Positions 28,642-37,025 of a stretch of 64,000 nucleotides of DNA are shown here, piece after piece; positions within the stretch are counted from its first letter, which is position 1; every line of letters starts with the position of its first letter. The notes below the pieces were generated by a model, which had not been told where the DNA came from, did not search any database, and saw only the letters and a list, made by a program, of their open reading frames with translations. Where the stretch lies: positions 1,178,001 through 1,242,000 of the forward strand of contig OZ238267.1 of NCBI GenBank assembly GCA_965178585.1, given 5' to 3'. This DNA comes from Marifrigoribacter sp965178585. Its GTDB lineage: Bacteria; Bacteroidota; Bacteroidia; Flavobacteriales; Flavobacteriaceae. Position numbers and translations under genes: made by a program.

Positions 28642-28659
28642 TAGTTTCCATGGAAACTA
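28642..28659. promoter_or_regulatory. 18-bp perfect palindrome upstream of the pirin gene
   Basis: TAGTTTCCATGGAAACTA is a perfect palindrome 12 bases before the pirin start. It shares the TTCCnnGGAA core with the operator at 27228-27247. Confidence 0.7.
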
Positions 28660-28671
28660 AATAAAATAGAA

Positions 28672-29541
28672 ATGAAGCTAAATACAATAAAGAATATAGA
28701 AAGAAGTGATTTTGTGAATATGGGACCAATTAGGTTAAGACAACCTTTTCCAACACAAAAAGTAGACAAAATAGATCCATTTATATTATTACATCATTAT
28801 GGACCCTATGAAATTTCGGAAGATAGTAACCCATTCGATTTAGGGCCGCATCCTCATAGAGGCTTTGAACCCGTTACCTTTTTGATACAAGGAGAACAAC
28901 TTCATAGAGATTCCTTAAATAATGAAAGTCTTGTAAAATCTGGGGATGTTCAGTGGACAACAGCAGGAAGAGGAATTATTCATGCGGAAGGACCTTCAAA
29001 GGATTTTGTGAAAAAAGGAGGGACTTTAGAAGGAATACAATTATGGTTAAACTTACCTTCTGAAAAAAAAATGATCCCAGCAAATTATCAACATGTGAAA
29101 AATGAAGATTTTGAGAAAATCTATTCTGAAAATGAAAAAGTAGAAATTCAAATTATTGCTGGTCAATTAAATGATGTTAATGGTAAAATACAAACACAAA
29201 CCCCTGTAAACGCTTTTATGATAAAAATTGAGGAAGATGGAGAGTATAATTTTTTTGTTCCAAAAACTCATCAATCTATGTTATATCTTTTAAATGGGAA
29301 CGTATTTGTAAATGATACTATAGAACTTAAAAAGGATGATAATCAATTAATACAATTTGAACAGAATGGAGAAGGGTTTTCATTAAAAGGAGTGAGTAAA
29401 AGTCAATTACTGTTTTTATCAGGAACTCCATTTCATGAAGAAGTAGCAAGTTGGGGACCCTATGTCATGAATACTCAAACTGAAATAATGGAAGCATTAC
29501 GAGACTATCAGCAAGGTAAAATGGGATTTCTTCCTGCATAA
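28672..29541 (+). CDS. Pirin-family cupin protein
   Basis: The 289-residue bicupin has the metal-binding motif of pirins, PHPHRGFEPVTFLIQGE, with a later HAEGPS histidine/glutamate, and the C-terminal pirin domain (SQLLFLSGTPFHEEVASWGPYVM). Some pirins have quercetin 2,3-dioxygenase activity; others are redox-sensing co-regulators. It is separated from marR by the palindrome and closes the operon, followed by a strong terminator. Confidence 0.9.
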   Translation: MKLNTIKNIERSDFVNMGPIRLRQPFPTQKVDKIDPFILLHHYGPYEISEDSNPFDLGPHPHRGFEPVTFLIQGEQLHRDSLNNESLVKSGDVQWTTAGRGIIHAEGPSKDFVKKGGTLEGIQLWLNLPSEKKMIPANYQHVKNEDFEKIYSENEKVEIQIIAGQLNDVNGKIQTQTPVNAFMIKIEEDGEYNFFVPKTHQSMLYLLNGNVFVNDTIELKKDDNQLIQFEQNGEGFSLKGVSKSQLLFLSGTPFHEEVASWGPYVMNTQTEIMEALRDYQQGKMGFLPA

Positions 29542-29546
29542 TAATA

Positions 29547-29571
29547 AAGCATCCAATTGGATGCTTTTTTT
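29547..29571 (+). terminator. Rho-independent terminator after the pirin gene
   Basis: AAAGCATCC and GGATGC(TTT) form a perfect stem around AATT, followed by seven T residues. Confidence 0.9.
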
Positions 29572-29657
29572 ATTTAAAAACCCGATATTTGTTGATTAAC
29601 AACATTAAGATTTCCCCGACTTAATTTGGGAAGACTTCTTATAAATGACAATGAATT

Positions 29658-29840
29658 ATGGGAATGAATAAAAATACTGTTTTAGCGTGGGCAACTTTTA
29701 TAATGATATTAATGGGATTGATTTTAATAGGCCTAGGAGCATTTAGATATGATGATGTTGCAGGCTGGGGGTTTGCTTCTGTAGGAATTGGTTTCTTCGC
29801 TAATGCATGGGTATTCAATGCCCTAAAAGGTAGAGTGTAA
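29658..29840 (+). CDS. CAL67264-type small membrane protein
   Basis: The 60-residue protein has two hydrophobic segments (about residues 8-28 and 35-54) and a conserved YDDVAGWGFASVGIGFF stretch that I recognise as the small CAL67264-type membrane family of Flavobacteriaceae. Its function is unknown. It sits 36 bases upstream of ettA and may be co-transcribed with it. Confidence 0.8.
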   Translation: MGMNKNTVLAWATFIMILMGLILIGLGAFRYDDVAGWGFASVGIGFFANAWVFNALKGRV

Positions 29841-29876
29841 TAATAATTTAATAGTAACTTTTAATAATTTTATTTT

Positions 29877-31568
29877 ATGTCAGACGACAAAAAGGTAATT
29901 TTTTCAATGTCTGGAGTGACTAAGGCGTATCAAAATTCGCAAACTCCAGTTCTTAAAAATATTTATTTAAGCTTTTTTTATGGAGCTAAAATTGGAATTT
30001 TAGGTCTTAATGGTAGTGGTAAATCTACACTTCTAAAAATTATAGGAGGAGTAGATACTAATTATCGTGGTGATGTAGTATTTGCAGATGGTTATTCTGT
30101 TGGTTATTTAGAGCAGGAACCTAAACTAGACGAAACAAAAACAGTTATAGAAATTGTAAAAGAAGGGGTTCAAGAAGTTGTAGATATCTTGGATGAATAC
30201 AATAAGATTAACGATATGTTTGGTTTACCTGAAGTATATGAGAATCCAGATAAAATGGAAGAGCTCATGAATAAGCAGGCAAAACTTCAAGATGAAATAG
30301 ATGCAAAAAATGCTTGGGAATTAGATACTAAGTTAGAAATTGCAATGGATGCGTTAAGAACTCCACCAGGAGATTCACCAATTAACGTATTATCTGGAGG
30401 AGAAAGAAGAAGAGTAGCTTTATGTAGATTATTATTGCAAGAACCTGATGTTTTATTATTAGATGAGCCTACTAATCACTTGGATGCAGAAAGTGTTCAT
30501 TGGTTAGAACATCACTTATCGCAATACAAAGGAACTGTTATCGCAGTAACTCACGATAGGTATTTCTTAGATAATGTAGCGGGTTGGATTTTAGAATTAG
30601 ATAGAGGAGAAGGAATTCCTTGGAAAGGAAATTATTCTTCTTGGTTAGATCAAAAGTCAAAACGTTTGGCTCAAGAGAGTAAAACTGCTTCGAAGCGTCA
30701 AAAAACATTAGAGCGTGAGTTGGATTGGGTACGTCAGGGAGCAAAAGGAAGACAGACCAAACAAAAAGCAAGGCTTAAAAACTATGATAAGTTAATGAGT
30801 CAAGACCAAAAGCAATTGGATGAAAAACTAGAGATTTATATTCCTAATGGCCCTCGTTTGGGAACCAATGTGATAGAAGCAAAAGGAGTATCTAAAGCAT
30901 TTGGAGATAAATTATTATATGAAAATTTAAACTTCAACCTGCCTCAAGCAGGTATTGTTGGTATTATTGGTCCTAATGGAGCTGGTAAAACGACTATTTT
31001 TAAAATGATTATGGGGCAAGAGCAACCAGATAAAGGAGACTTTACGGTTGGTGAAACTGCTCAAATTGCTTATGTAGATCAAGCTCATTCTAATATAGAT
31101 GCTGATAAATCAATATGGCAAAATTTCTGTGATGGTCAGGAACTAATTATGATGGGAGGTAAGCAAGTAAATTCTAGAGCTTATTTAAGTCGTTTTAATT
31201 TTGGAGGTAGTGAGCAAAACAAAAAAGTATCAATGCTTTCTGGTGGAGAACGAAACCGTTTACATTTAGCAATGACTTTACGGGAAGAAGGAAATGTATT
31301 ATTGTTAGATGAGCCAACAAACGATTTGGATGTAAATACACTGCGAGCTTTGGAAGAAGGTCTTGAAAATTTTGCTGGTTGTGCAGTGGTAATTTCTCAC
31401 GATAGATGGTTTTTAGATCGTATTTGTACTCACATTTTAGCTTTTGAAGGAGATAGTCAAGTTTATTTCTTTGAGGGTGGATTTAGTGATTATGAAGAAA
31501 ACAAAAAGAAAAGATTGGGAGGAGATTTATTACCAAAACGTATCAAATACAAGAAATTAATTAGATAA
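29877..31568 (+). CDS. ettA: Energy-dependent translational throttle protein EttA (ABC-F)
   Basis: The 563-residue protein has two ABC domains without membrane segments: Walker A GLNGSGKST and GPNGAGKTT, signatures LSGGERRRVAL and LSGGERNRLHL, and Walker B LLLDEPTNHLD and LLLDEPTNDLD. The inter-domain linker and the arm insertion (about residues 95-140) match EttA. It gates the first elongation step by binding the ribosomal E site according to the ADP/ATP ratio. Confidence 0.93.
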   Translation: MSDDKKVIFSMSGVTKAYQNSQTPVLKNIYLSFFYGAKIGILGLNGSGKSTLLKIIGGVDTNYRGDVVFADGYSVGYLEQEPKLDETKTVIEIVKEGVQEVVDILDEYNKINDMFGLPEVYENPDKMEELMNKQAKLQDEIDAKNAWELDTKLEIAMDALRTPPGDSPINVLSGGERRRVALCRLLLQEPDVLLLDEPTNHLDAESVHWLEHHLSQYKGTVIAVTHDRYFLDNVAGWILELDRGEGIPWKGNYSSWLDQKSKRLAQESKTASKRQKTLERELDWVRQGAKGRQTKQKARLKNYDKLMSQDQKQLDEKLEIYIPNGPRLGTNVIEAKGVSKAFGDKLLYENLNFNLPQAGIVGIIGPNGAGKTTIFKMIMGQEQPDKGDFTVGETAQIAYVDQAHSNIDADKSIWQNFCDGQELIMMGGKQVNSRAYLSRFNFGGSEQNKKVSMLSGGERNRLHLAMTLREEGNVLLLDEPTNDLDVNTLRALEEGLENFAGCAVVISHDRWFLDRICTHILAFEGDSQVYFFEGGFSDYEENKKKRLGGDLLPKRIKYKKLIR

Positions 31569-31579
31569 TTCAATTTTCG

Positions 31580-32269
31580 ATGTTTAGCAATATAAAAGTG
31601 ATTGCTTTTGATGCAGATGATACACTTTGGGTAAATGAACCCTATTTTAGAAATGCAGAAAATGAATTTTGTAAACTTCTAAAAGAATATATTTCTGAAG
31701 AGGAATGCAATCAACTTTTATTTAAAATTGAAATGCAAAACTTACCCTTATATGGGTATGGAATCAAGCCTTTTGCATTGTCATTAATTGAAGCTGCAAT
31801 TACCATGTCTAAAGGTAAAATCCCTCTTGAAACGGTGTCTAAAATTATTGAAATAGGAAAAGGAATGTTAAATATGCCTATTGAATTAATTGATGGAATT
31901 GAAGAAACCTTAAAACAACTTTCTCAAAAGTATCGCTTAGTAATGGCTACAAAAGGAGATTTATTAGACCAAGAACGTAAATTAATTAAATCGGGTTTGG
32001 AAAATTATTTTCACCATATTGAAGTGATGAGTGATAAACAACCTGCTAATTATAAAAAATTAATAAAACACCTAGACATTAAATCTAGTGAGTTTTTAAT
32101 GATTGGAAATTCATTAAAATCAGATATCCTACCCGTATTAAATATTGGTTCTTATGCAATCCATATTCCATTTCATACCACTTGGGAACATGAAAAAGTA
32201 GCTGAAGAAGTCAAACATGCTAACTTTAAGGAATTAGAGGAAGCTTCAGAATTAATAAATCTATTATAA
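31580..32269 (+). CDS. HAD-superfamily hydrolase
   Basis: The 229-residue protein has HAD motif I AFDADDTLW (nucleophile and acid/base Asp), motif II LVMATKGD, a motif III Lys in YKKLIKHLD, and motif IV MIGNSLKSDILP. It is a cytoplasmic phosphatase of the HAD-IA group with unknown substrate. It begins 11 bases after ettA and 18 bases precede the S9 peptidase, so the three form a likely operon. Confidence 0.88.
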   Translation: MFSNIKVIAFDADDTLWVNEPYFRNAENEFCKLLKEYISEEECNQLLFKIEMQNLPLYGYGIKPFALSLIEAAITMSKGKIPLETVSKIIEIGKGMLNMPIELIDGIEETLKQLSQKYRLVMATKGDLLDQERKLIKSGLENYFHHIEVMSDKQPANYKKLIKHLDIKSSEFLMIGNSLKSDILPVLNIGSYAIHIPFHTTWEHEKVAEEVKHANFKELEEASELINLL

Positions 32270-32287
32270 CCCATTAAAAAACATTTT

Positions 32288-34324
32288 ATGTTCATTTTTA
32301 TTCAAAGATTAGTACTTGTTTTTATAGTATTTGTATTTAGTATTCATACTACAGCACAAGAAAAAACTAAATTTAAATCTTTAGATGTATTTCAACTAGA
32401 ATATGCTAATGACCCTCAAATTTCACCAGATGGTTCATCAGTAATTTATAAAAGAAGTGGGTTTGATATTATGAAAGATCGTTCTAAAGGAGATCTTTGG
32501 ATAGTATCTACAAATGGTGGTAATCATCATAAACTAACAAATAGAGAATCGAATGAAAGTCAAGCAAAATGGTCACCAACAGGAGATCGTATTGCATTTG
32601 TAAGTAGTTCGGAAAACGGAAGTGAAATTTATTTATACTGGGTAGATTCAAAAGTAACAGCAAAATTAACTCAACTTGAAAATAGTCCTTCCGCTATAAC
32701 ATGGTCACCAGATGGGAAACATCTTGCGTTTTCTATGACCGTAAATGCTAAAGCTTCAGTTATTGCAAAAATGCCAGCGAAACCAAAGGGAGCAAAATGG
32801 GCTAAATCACCAAGAATTACAGACCGTTTAAAACACGAAGCTGACGGGAGAGGATATATTAAACCAGGATTCTCTCAGATCTTTGTCATTTCATCAGAAG
32901 GTGGTTCACCAAGACAATTAACGAAAAATGATTATCACCATAGAGGGGCACTATCTTGGTCGCCCAATGGTGAAGAAATATTCTTTTCAGGAAACTTAAC
33001 TGAAAACTGGGAATACGATTTTAGAAATTCAGAGGTGTATTCAGTAAATGTTAATTCTCAAGAAATTAAAACATATACTTCACAAAATGGACCAGATCAT
33101 CATCCATCGGTTTCTCCAAATGGCAAGTATATTTCGTATTTAGGTTATGAAGATAAAGTACAAACCTATCAAGTAAGTCAAATAACGATTATGGATAGGG
33201 ATGGGAATAATAAAAGAGTTATTACAAATGATTTAGACAGAAGTGTAAAAAGAGCCGTTTGGTCGAAGGATAGTAAAGGGCTTTATGTTTTGTTTGAAGA
33301 TAAGGGAATAACGGTTGTTGCTTTTATGGATTTAAATGGTAAAATAACGAGTATTACAAATGAAGTAGGAGGGACTAGTTTGGGAAGACCTTATGCAAGC
33401 GGAAGTTACTCTGTTTCAAATCAAGGTAAAATTGCTTTTACCTATGCAGCACCTAACCGACCATCGGATGTTGGAATTATATCAATAAAAAACAAAGATT
33501 TGAAAATTTTAACTGATTTAAATTCAGATTTATTGGATTATCGATCCTTAGGAGAGGTAGAAGAGATTTGGTACAAATCAACTGTAGACGGAAGAGATAT
33601 TCAAGGTTGGATGGTTTATCCTTTCGGTTTTGATAAAAATAAAAAATACCCGATAATCATTGAAAATCATGGAGGTCCGATATTAAATTATACGGCAAAT
33701 TTTTCAGCAGAAATCCAATTATATGCAGCAGCAGGCTATATTGTTTTTTATCCTAACCCAAGAGGTAGTACTAGTTATGGAGAAGAATTTGGAAATTTAC
33801 TATATAATAATTATCCAGGAGAAGATTATAATGATGTGATGGACGGATTGGATGTAGTTATTAAAAAAGGAAATGTAGATGAAGAGCGATTGTATGTAAC
33901 TGGAGGAAGTGCTGGAGGAATTATGACGGCTTGGATGATTGGAAAATCCAATCGTTTTAAAGCAGCAGTTGTTGCAAAACCTGTAATGAACTGGATTAGT
34001 AAGACTCTTACTGCAGATAATTATTACGGTTATGCAAATTCTCGTTACCCAGGGCAACCCTGGGAGAATTTTGAAAACTATTGGAAATTTTCACCAATAT
34101 CATTAGTAGGCAACGTAGAAACACCAACAATGGTGATGGTGGGTATGAACGATTTGCGAACACCTCCAAGTGAAGCTAAACAATTGTATCACGCTTTAAA
34201 ACTTAGAAAAATAGAAACGGTATTGGTAGAAATTCCTGAGGCATCTCACGGTATTGCTTCCAGACCTAGTAATTTAATTACTAAGATTGCTCATACTATT
34301 GCTTGGTTTGAAAAGTATAAATAG
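32288..34324 (+). CDS. S9-family prolyl oligopeptidase-like peptidase, exported
   Basis: A signal peptide (residues 1-23, ending IHTTAQ) precedes a WD40/TolB-like beta-propeller (about 40-390) and a C-terminal alpha/beta-hydrolase domain. The nucleophile elbow is VTGGSAGGIM, with acid segment GMNDLRTPPSEA and catalytic His in PEASHGIASRP. It would cut short peptides in the periplasm. It is the last clearly chromosomal gene of normal size before the cassette array. Confidence 0.92.
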   Translation: MFIFIQRLVLVFIVFVFSIHTTAQEKTKFKSLDVFQLEYANDPQISPDGSSVIYKRSGFDIMKDRSKGDLWIVSTNGGNHHKLTNRESNESQAKWSPTGDRIAFVSSSENGSEIYLYWVDSKVTAKLTQLENSPSAITWSPDGKHLAFSMTVNAKASVIAKMPAKPKGAKWAKSPRITDRLKHEADGRGYIKPGFSQIFVISSEGGSPRQLTKNDYHHRGALSWSPNGEEIFFSGNLTENWEYDFRNSEVYSVNVNSQEIKTYTSQNGPDHHPSVSPNGKYISYLGYEDKVQTYQVSQITIMDRDGNNKRVITNDLDRSVKRAVWSKDSKGLYVLFEDKGITVVAFMDLNGKITSITNEVGGTSLGRPYASGSYSVSNQGKIAFTYAAPNRPSDVGIISIKNKDLKILTDLNSDLLDYRSLGEVEEIWYKSTVDGRDIQGWMVYPFGFDKNKKYPIIIENHGGPILNYTANFSAEIQLYAAAGYIVFYPNPRGSTSYGEEFGNLLYNNYPGEDYNDVMDGLDVVIKKGNVDEERLYVTGGSAGGIMTAWMIGKSNRFKAAVVAKPVMNWISKTLTADNYYGYANSRYPGQPWENFENYWKFSPISLVGNVETPTMVMVGMNDLRTPPSEAKQLYHALKLRKIETVLVEIPEASHGIASRPSNLITKIAHTIAWFEKYK

Positions 34325-34352
34325 TGTTAATTAATTAACTAAAAATAATAAA

Positions 34353-34493
34353 ATGAAAAAAACAGTAATTCCTTTCCTAGTTATATTAATTGGAATCTCT
34401 TTTCAAGGGATTGGACAAGTAAATAAGCCATCAGATAGTATTCCTAATACAGCTACTGAGACAGCAGCTCAAGCAACTATACAAGAGTATTAG
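34353..34493 (+). CDS. Small secreted peptide, function unknown
   Basis: A 46-codon ORF starts with a convincing signal peptide (MKKTVIPFLVILIGISFQGI, cleavage near GIGQ) and leaves a mature part of roughly 24 residues rich in Thr, Ala and Gln. It follows the S9 peptidase by 28 bases on the same strand. I do not recognise a family. It could be a real exported peptide or the broken 5' end of a longer gene lost when the adjacent array formed. Confidence 0.5.
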   Translation: MKKTVIPFLVILIGISFQGIGQVNKPSDSIPNTATETAAQATIQEY

Positions 34494-34545
34494 ACTAAAA
34501 TTAACAATTATGAATTTGATGTTTTTCATTTGAGGTTCTTTAATT

Positions 34546-34682
34546 GCGTACAACGGTTTTGTATAAGATTAGTTGCGTGATTTAAGCACTAAAGTTAGCA
34601 AATAAAACACAAATAGAAAGTCCGCGAGTACTTTCGTAAATTGCCTAAAACCAAGCAATTAATTATACACGGTGTTATATGC
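34546..34682 (-). repeat. attC-like site 1 (DUF3050 cassette; left-most)
   Basis: The outer arm GTTATATGC (34674-34682) is complementary to GCATATAAC at 35603-35611+C, the start of the same cassette, although the 360-bp unit now separates it from the neighbouring site. Inner arms TGTATAA / TTATACA pair with extra-helical bases. The left outer arm GCGTACAAC has no partner to the left, as expected for the last site of the array. It resembles site 11. Confidence 0.8.
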
Positions 34683-35453
34683 AGGCTTTTTATTCTGTAT
34701 TAAATCAGATATAGCATTCCAAAGTTCAATTCGTTTTTCTAATGATTGTTTAGCTACAGTTAGTGTTTCATTCCATTTTTGCTCATCATCTTTACATAAT
34801 TCAGAAATCATCTCAAGAGATAGAGGACCGTGTTCATCTCCGTCAAGTTCAATATGTCGTTCGAGATAGTAATTTATTTTGCTATATAATTTGTTTTCAG
34901 AATCTGAATTTTTAAGAATTTCGATAAACATATCTGGAATAACGTCTTCTCGCCCAAACGTAAATGCAGAAGCTACGAGGTGTGGCTTATTTGTTTCAAT
35001 AATCGAAAATGTGAATTTAACAAAATCAGCTACTCTGTTATCGACATTAACTTGACTAAAACAATAGTCAACTGAATTTCCCAATTCAATAAGCTTAATA
35101 AAATCATTGATTTCATTCGTATTTCCATTTACTTGGAGCATAGCATCTAAATACATCTCAAAATGACTCTTTGGTTCTCCCAATTCATTAATGTCACTTT
35201 CCTCTCCGTGAACAATTTCATTTATAAATCTTGATAGTTTTGCGTTTTTTGGCGGTGTCCAAGGTGTTTGAACTTTAGTGAGATTTATTTGAAGATTTTT
35301 TAAAAGAGACATAAAATCCCATACTGCAAATATGTGATTTTCCATAAAAATTTTCACGTCATTAATGTTACGTAAATTTTCATAAAGTTTATGATTTTTC
35401 AATTCATTTCTTAATTCAGAAATCTCATTTTCTATATACTCTATTTTATTCAT
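34659..35453 (-). CDS. DUF3050 family protein (heme-oxygenase-like fold)
   Basis: The 264-residue protein matches DUF3050 across its length: FMENHIFAVWDFMSLLK, WTPP, RFINEIVHGEESD, SHFEMYLDAM and ERHIELDGDEHGPLS. These His/Glu-bearing helices are typical of heme-oxygenase-like metal enzymes; no reaction is established. It is the only gene of the left-most cassette (34554-35611). Its last seven codons (AYNTVYN) and stop are read from the attC-like arm, so the C-terminus was fixed by the recombination site. A TAAATTTG box at 35492-35499 may be its own promoter. Confidence 0.85.
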   Translation of the reverse strand: MNKIEYIENEISELRNELKNHKLYENLRNINDVKIFMENHIFAVWDFMSLLKNLQINLTKVQTPWTPPKNAKLSRFINEIVHGEESDINELGEPKSHFEMYLDAMLQVNGNTNEINDFIKLIELGNSVDYCFSQVNVDNRVADFVKFTFSIIETNKPHLVASAFTFGREDVIPDMFIEILKNSDSENKLYSKINYYLERHIELDGDEHGPLSLEMISELCKDDEQKWNETLTVAKQSLEKRIELWNAISDLIQNKKPAYNTVYN

Positions 35454-35491
35454 TTTTTAATTTATCTATTAACTATAAGTGTTGTATGCTG

Positions 35492-35499
35492 CAAATTTA
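35492..35499 (-). promoter_or_regulatory. Possible -7 box for the DUF3050 gene
   Basis: On the minus strand TAAATTTG matches TAnnTTTG, about 39 bases before the start codon. No clear -33 box was found. Confidence 0.35.
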
Positions 35500-35611
35500 A
35501 TGCTATAAAATGAAAATGTATTTAATCATTAATAAATATAATAAATGATTAAATAGCTAAAAGTTTTAGTAATCAAGAAAAGTATTTAGCTCTCGGTTAG
35601 CTTGCATATAA

Positions 35612-35971
35612 CTGCCTGCTAAACGCAGTTCGTCCTTGAGAACGAAGATACAAAAAGTGGAAGATAATGAGCTCTAGTTTCGCGCGGCCACGCGAGGCTA
35701 GAGTTTATTAGCCGTCTCGCTTAGTAAATTTTACTTTTAAAAATTTGCTGAGTGAGCCACTTTATTGGATCGGGAGTTCGATGGGTCGTGCCAAATTGCG
35801 TATAGGTACCGATGGTACATCGTTTTCCCTCGATGGGCAGTAAAAGCTGTATTTATCAAGAAGTCTCTGGCCCAATTTGGTTTAGCAGGCAGATGAAACG
35901 CATTTCCAAAGGGGCGAGAACAGCGTAGCTGTGTAGCAACTTTGGTCAGCTTTTCGCTGAATGTGTTCCAT
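35612..35971 (-). mobile_element. 360-bp ORF-less cassette, copy 1
   Basis: The unit lies exactly between the DUF3050 cassette start and site 2. On the minus strand it begins ATGGAAC and ends with an attC-like hairpin whose arms CTGCCTGCTAAAC and GTTTAGCAGGCAG span about 280 bp. Its first 15 bases are complementary to the bases just before that hairpin (AATG-C-GTTCCAT), fitting a self-contained circularising cassette. Inside are several strong hairpins, for example CTCTAG...CTAGAG enclosing CGCG...CGCG, and a GC content clearly above the surroundings. No ORF is preserved. It differs from copy 2 by one base that I could see (position 35896). A structured RNA is possible. Confidence 0.75.
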
Positions 35972-36098
35972 CGTTTTGTATAAGAGCAGTAGCGGATTAA
36001 AACGCACTAACTTTTAAATTTCAATATACCTAATTAAACATAAAAACGGTTCGAGTTTGCACCCAAACCGCTATTGCTTTTATACATTGTTGGCAATA
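35972..36098 (-). repeat. attC-like site 2 (HdeD cassette)
   Basis: The outer arm GTTGGCAATA (36089-36098) is perfectly complementary to TATTGCCAAC at 36798-36807, the start of the same cassette. Inner arms TGTATAAG..GTAGCGG / CCGCTATTGC..TTATACA pair. The left outer AAC core is interrupted because the 360-bp unit entered there. Confidence 0.8.
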
Positions 36099-36101
36099 GT
36101 A

Positions 36102-36740
36102 TTATTTTTGATTTAGTTCATTTTGGATTTCTCTTTTTATGGCATCATACTTTTCTTTTAAGTCTTGGGAAATTTTATTAGGCATTGATTTTATCTTCTT
36201 CAATTTAAACGAAAGATAAACGCTAAACACACCGCCTAATATTATCGCCAATCCTGTCCAATAAACGATAGTAAAACCTGCAAACAAAGGATTCCAAATT
36301 AATATAAACGAGAATACTAATCCTAATATTGCGACAACCATTAGATTACCCCAATCTAAGACTCCATAATTTTTTAATTCCAAAGCGTAACTTATTCCCA
36401 TAATTGAACGAAAAAGCACAACGAAACCAATATAAATAGGTAAAGTTGTTATCGATATTAAAGGATTCATTATAAGAAGCAGTCCCAAAAGAAAAGTAAG
36501 TATTCCAAAAGTTAAAGTCCATCCCCAATTGTCAATTTCTTTGCGATTGGAAATTGAGAATATGATTTCGGATAGACCAGAAAACAGAAAGGAAAGACTA
36601 AAGATGATTGAAAGAGTTAAGTATGATTCCAAAGGAGAGAATAGAGTGTAAATACCAATTCCTATGAATGCTAATCCAACTATTAAAGGAATGTACCAAT
36701 GTTTAACTGTGTTTGTGACTGTTTTTAAAAAATTACTCAT
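36102..36740 (-). CDS. HdeD-like (DUF308) membrane protein
   Basis: The 212-residue protein has six hydrophobic segments between about residues 12 and 180 and the repeated glycine-rich pattern of HdeD/DUF308 proteins (IGIGIYTLFSPLESYLTLS, GWTLTFGILTFLLGLLLIMNP). A charged C-terminal tail (KEKYDAIKREIQNELNQK) follows. HdeD-type proteins are linked to acid or envelope stress; the function here is inferred from similarity only. It is the single gene of cassette 35972-36806, with a 66-nt leader after the cassette boundary. Confidence 0.82.
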   Translation of the reverse strand: MSNFLKTVTNTVKHWYIPLIVGLAFIGIGIYTLFSPLESYLTLSIIFSLSFLFSGLSEIIFSISNRKEIDNWGWTLTFGILTFLLGLLLIMNPLISITTLPIYIGFVVLFRSIMGISYALELKNYGVLDWGNLMVVAILGLVFSFILIWNPLFAGFTIVYWTGLAIILGGVFSVYLSFKLKKIKSMPNKISQDLKEKYDAIKREIQNELNQK

Positions 36741-36797
36741 AGTTCAAATTATTAATTATTGCCTACTCTAGAGGTTTTCAGCTTACCCTATTTTTAT

Positions 36798-36938
36798 TAT
36801 TGCCAACGGTTTTGGCTATGATTGCGTTGCGGAGAAATCCGAAAGGATTTTTCCGTTAAAGACCGAAGATAATAAATAGGCTTGGATTTCCGATAGGAAA
36901 TTCAACCGTAATGAATTATAACCGTTGTTGTGGTGCGT
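36798..36938 (-). repeat. attC-like site 3 (serine hydrolase cassette)
   Basis: Arms CAACGG...GGCTATGATTGCG and CGTAATGAATTATAACC...GTTGTTGTGG pair imperfectly, with an internal AATCC..GGATT-type hairpin in the loop. The outer arm GTTGTGGTGCG does not fully match the cassette start (GCACAAC at 38706-38712). This is the clearest exception to the rule and is explained by the mosaic start of this cassette. Confidence 0.75.
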
Positions 36939-37025
36939 TTTTTTGTCCAGTTTTTATATTCGTTTTCAAATTTTATAGGTTATAGTCTTTTCGTTATTTT
37001 TTTATTTCAGTAGGTCTTATTTTCA

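Noticed and set aside
35755..35800. tRNA-like T-loop sequence (GGGAGTTCGATGG) in the 360-bp unit
   Set aside because: No acceptor or anticodon arms could be folded around it, so it is not a tRNA; it is kept only as part of a structured element.
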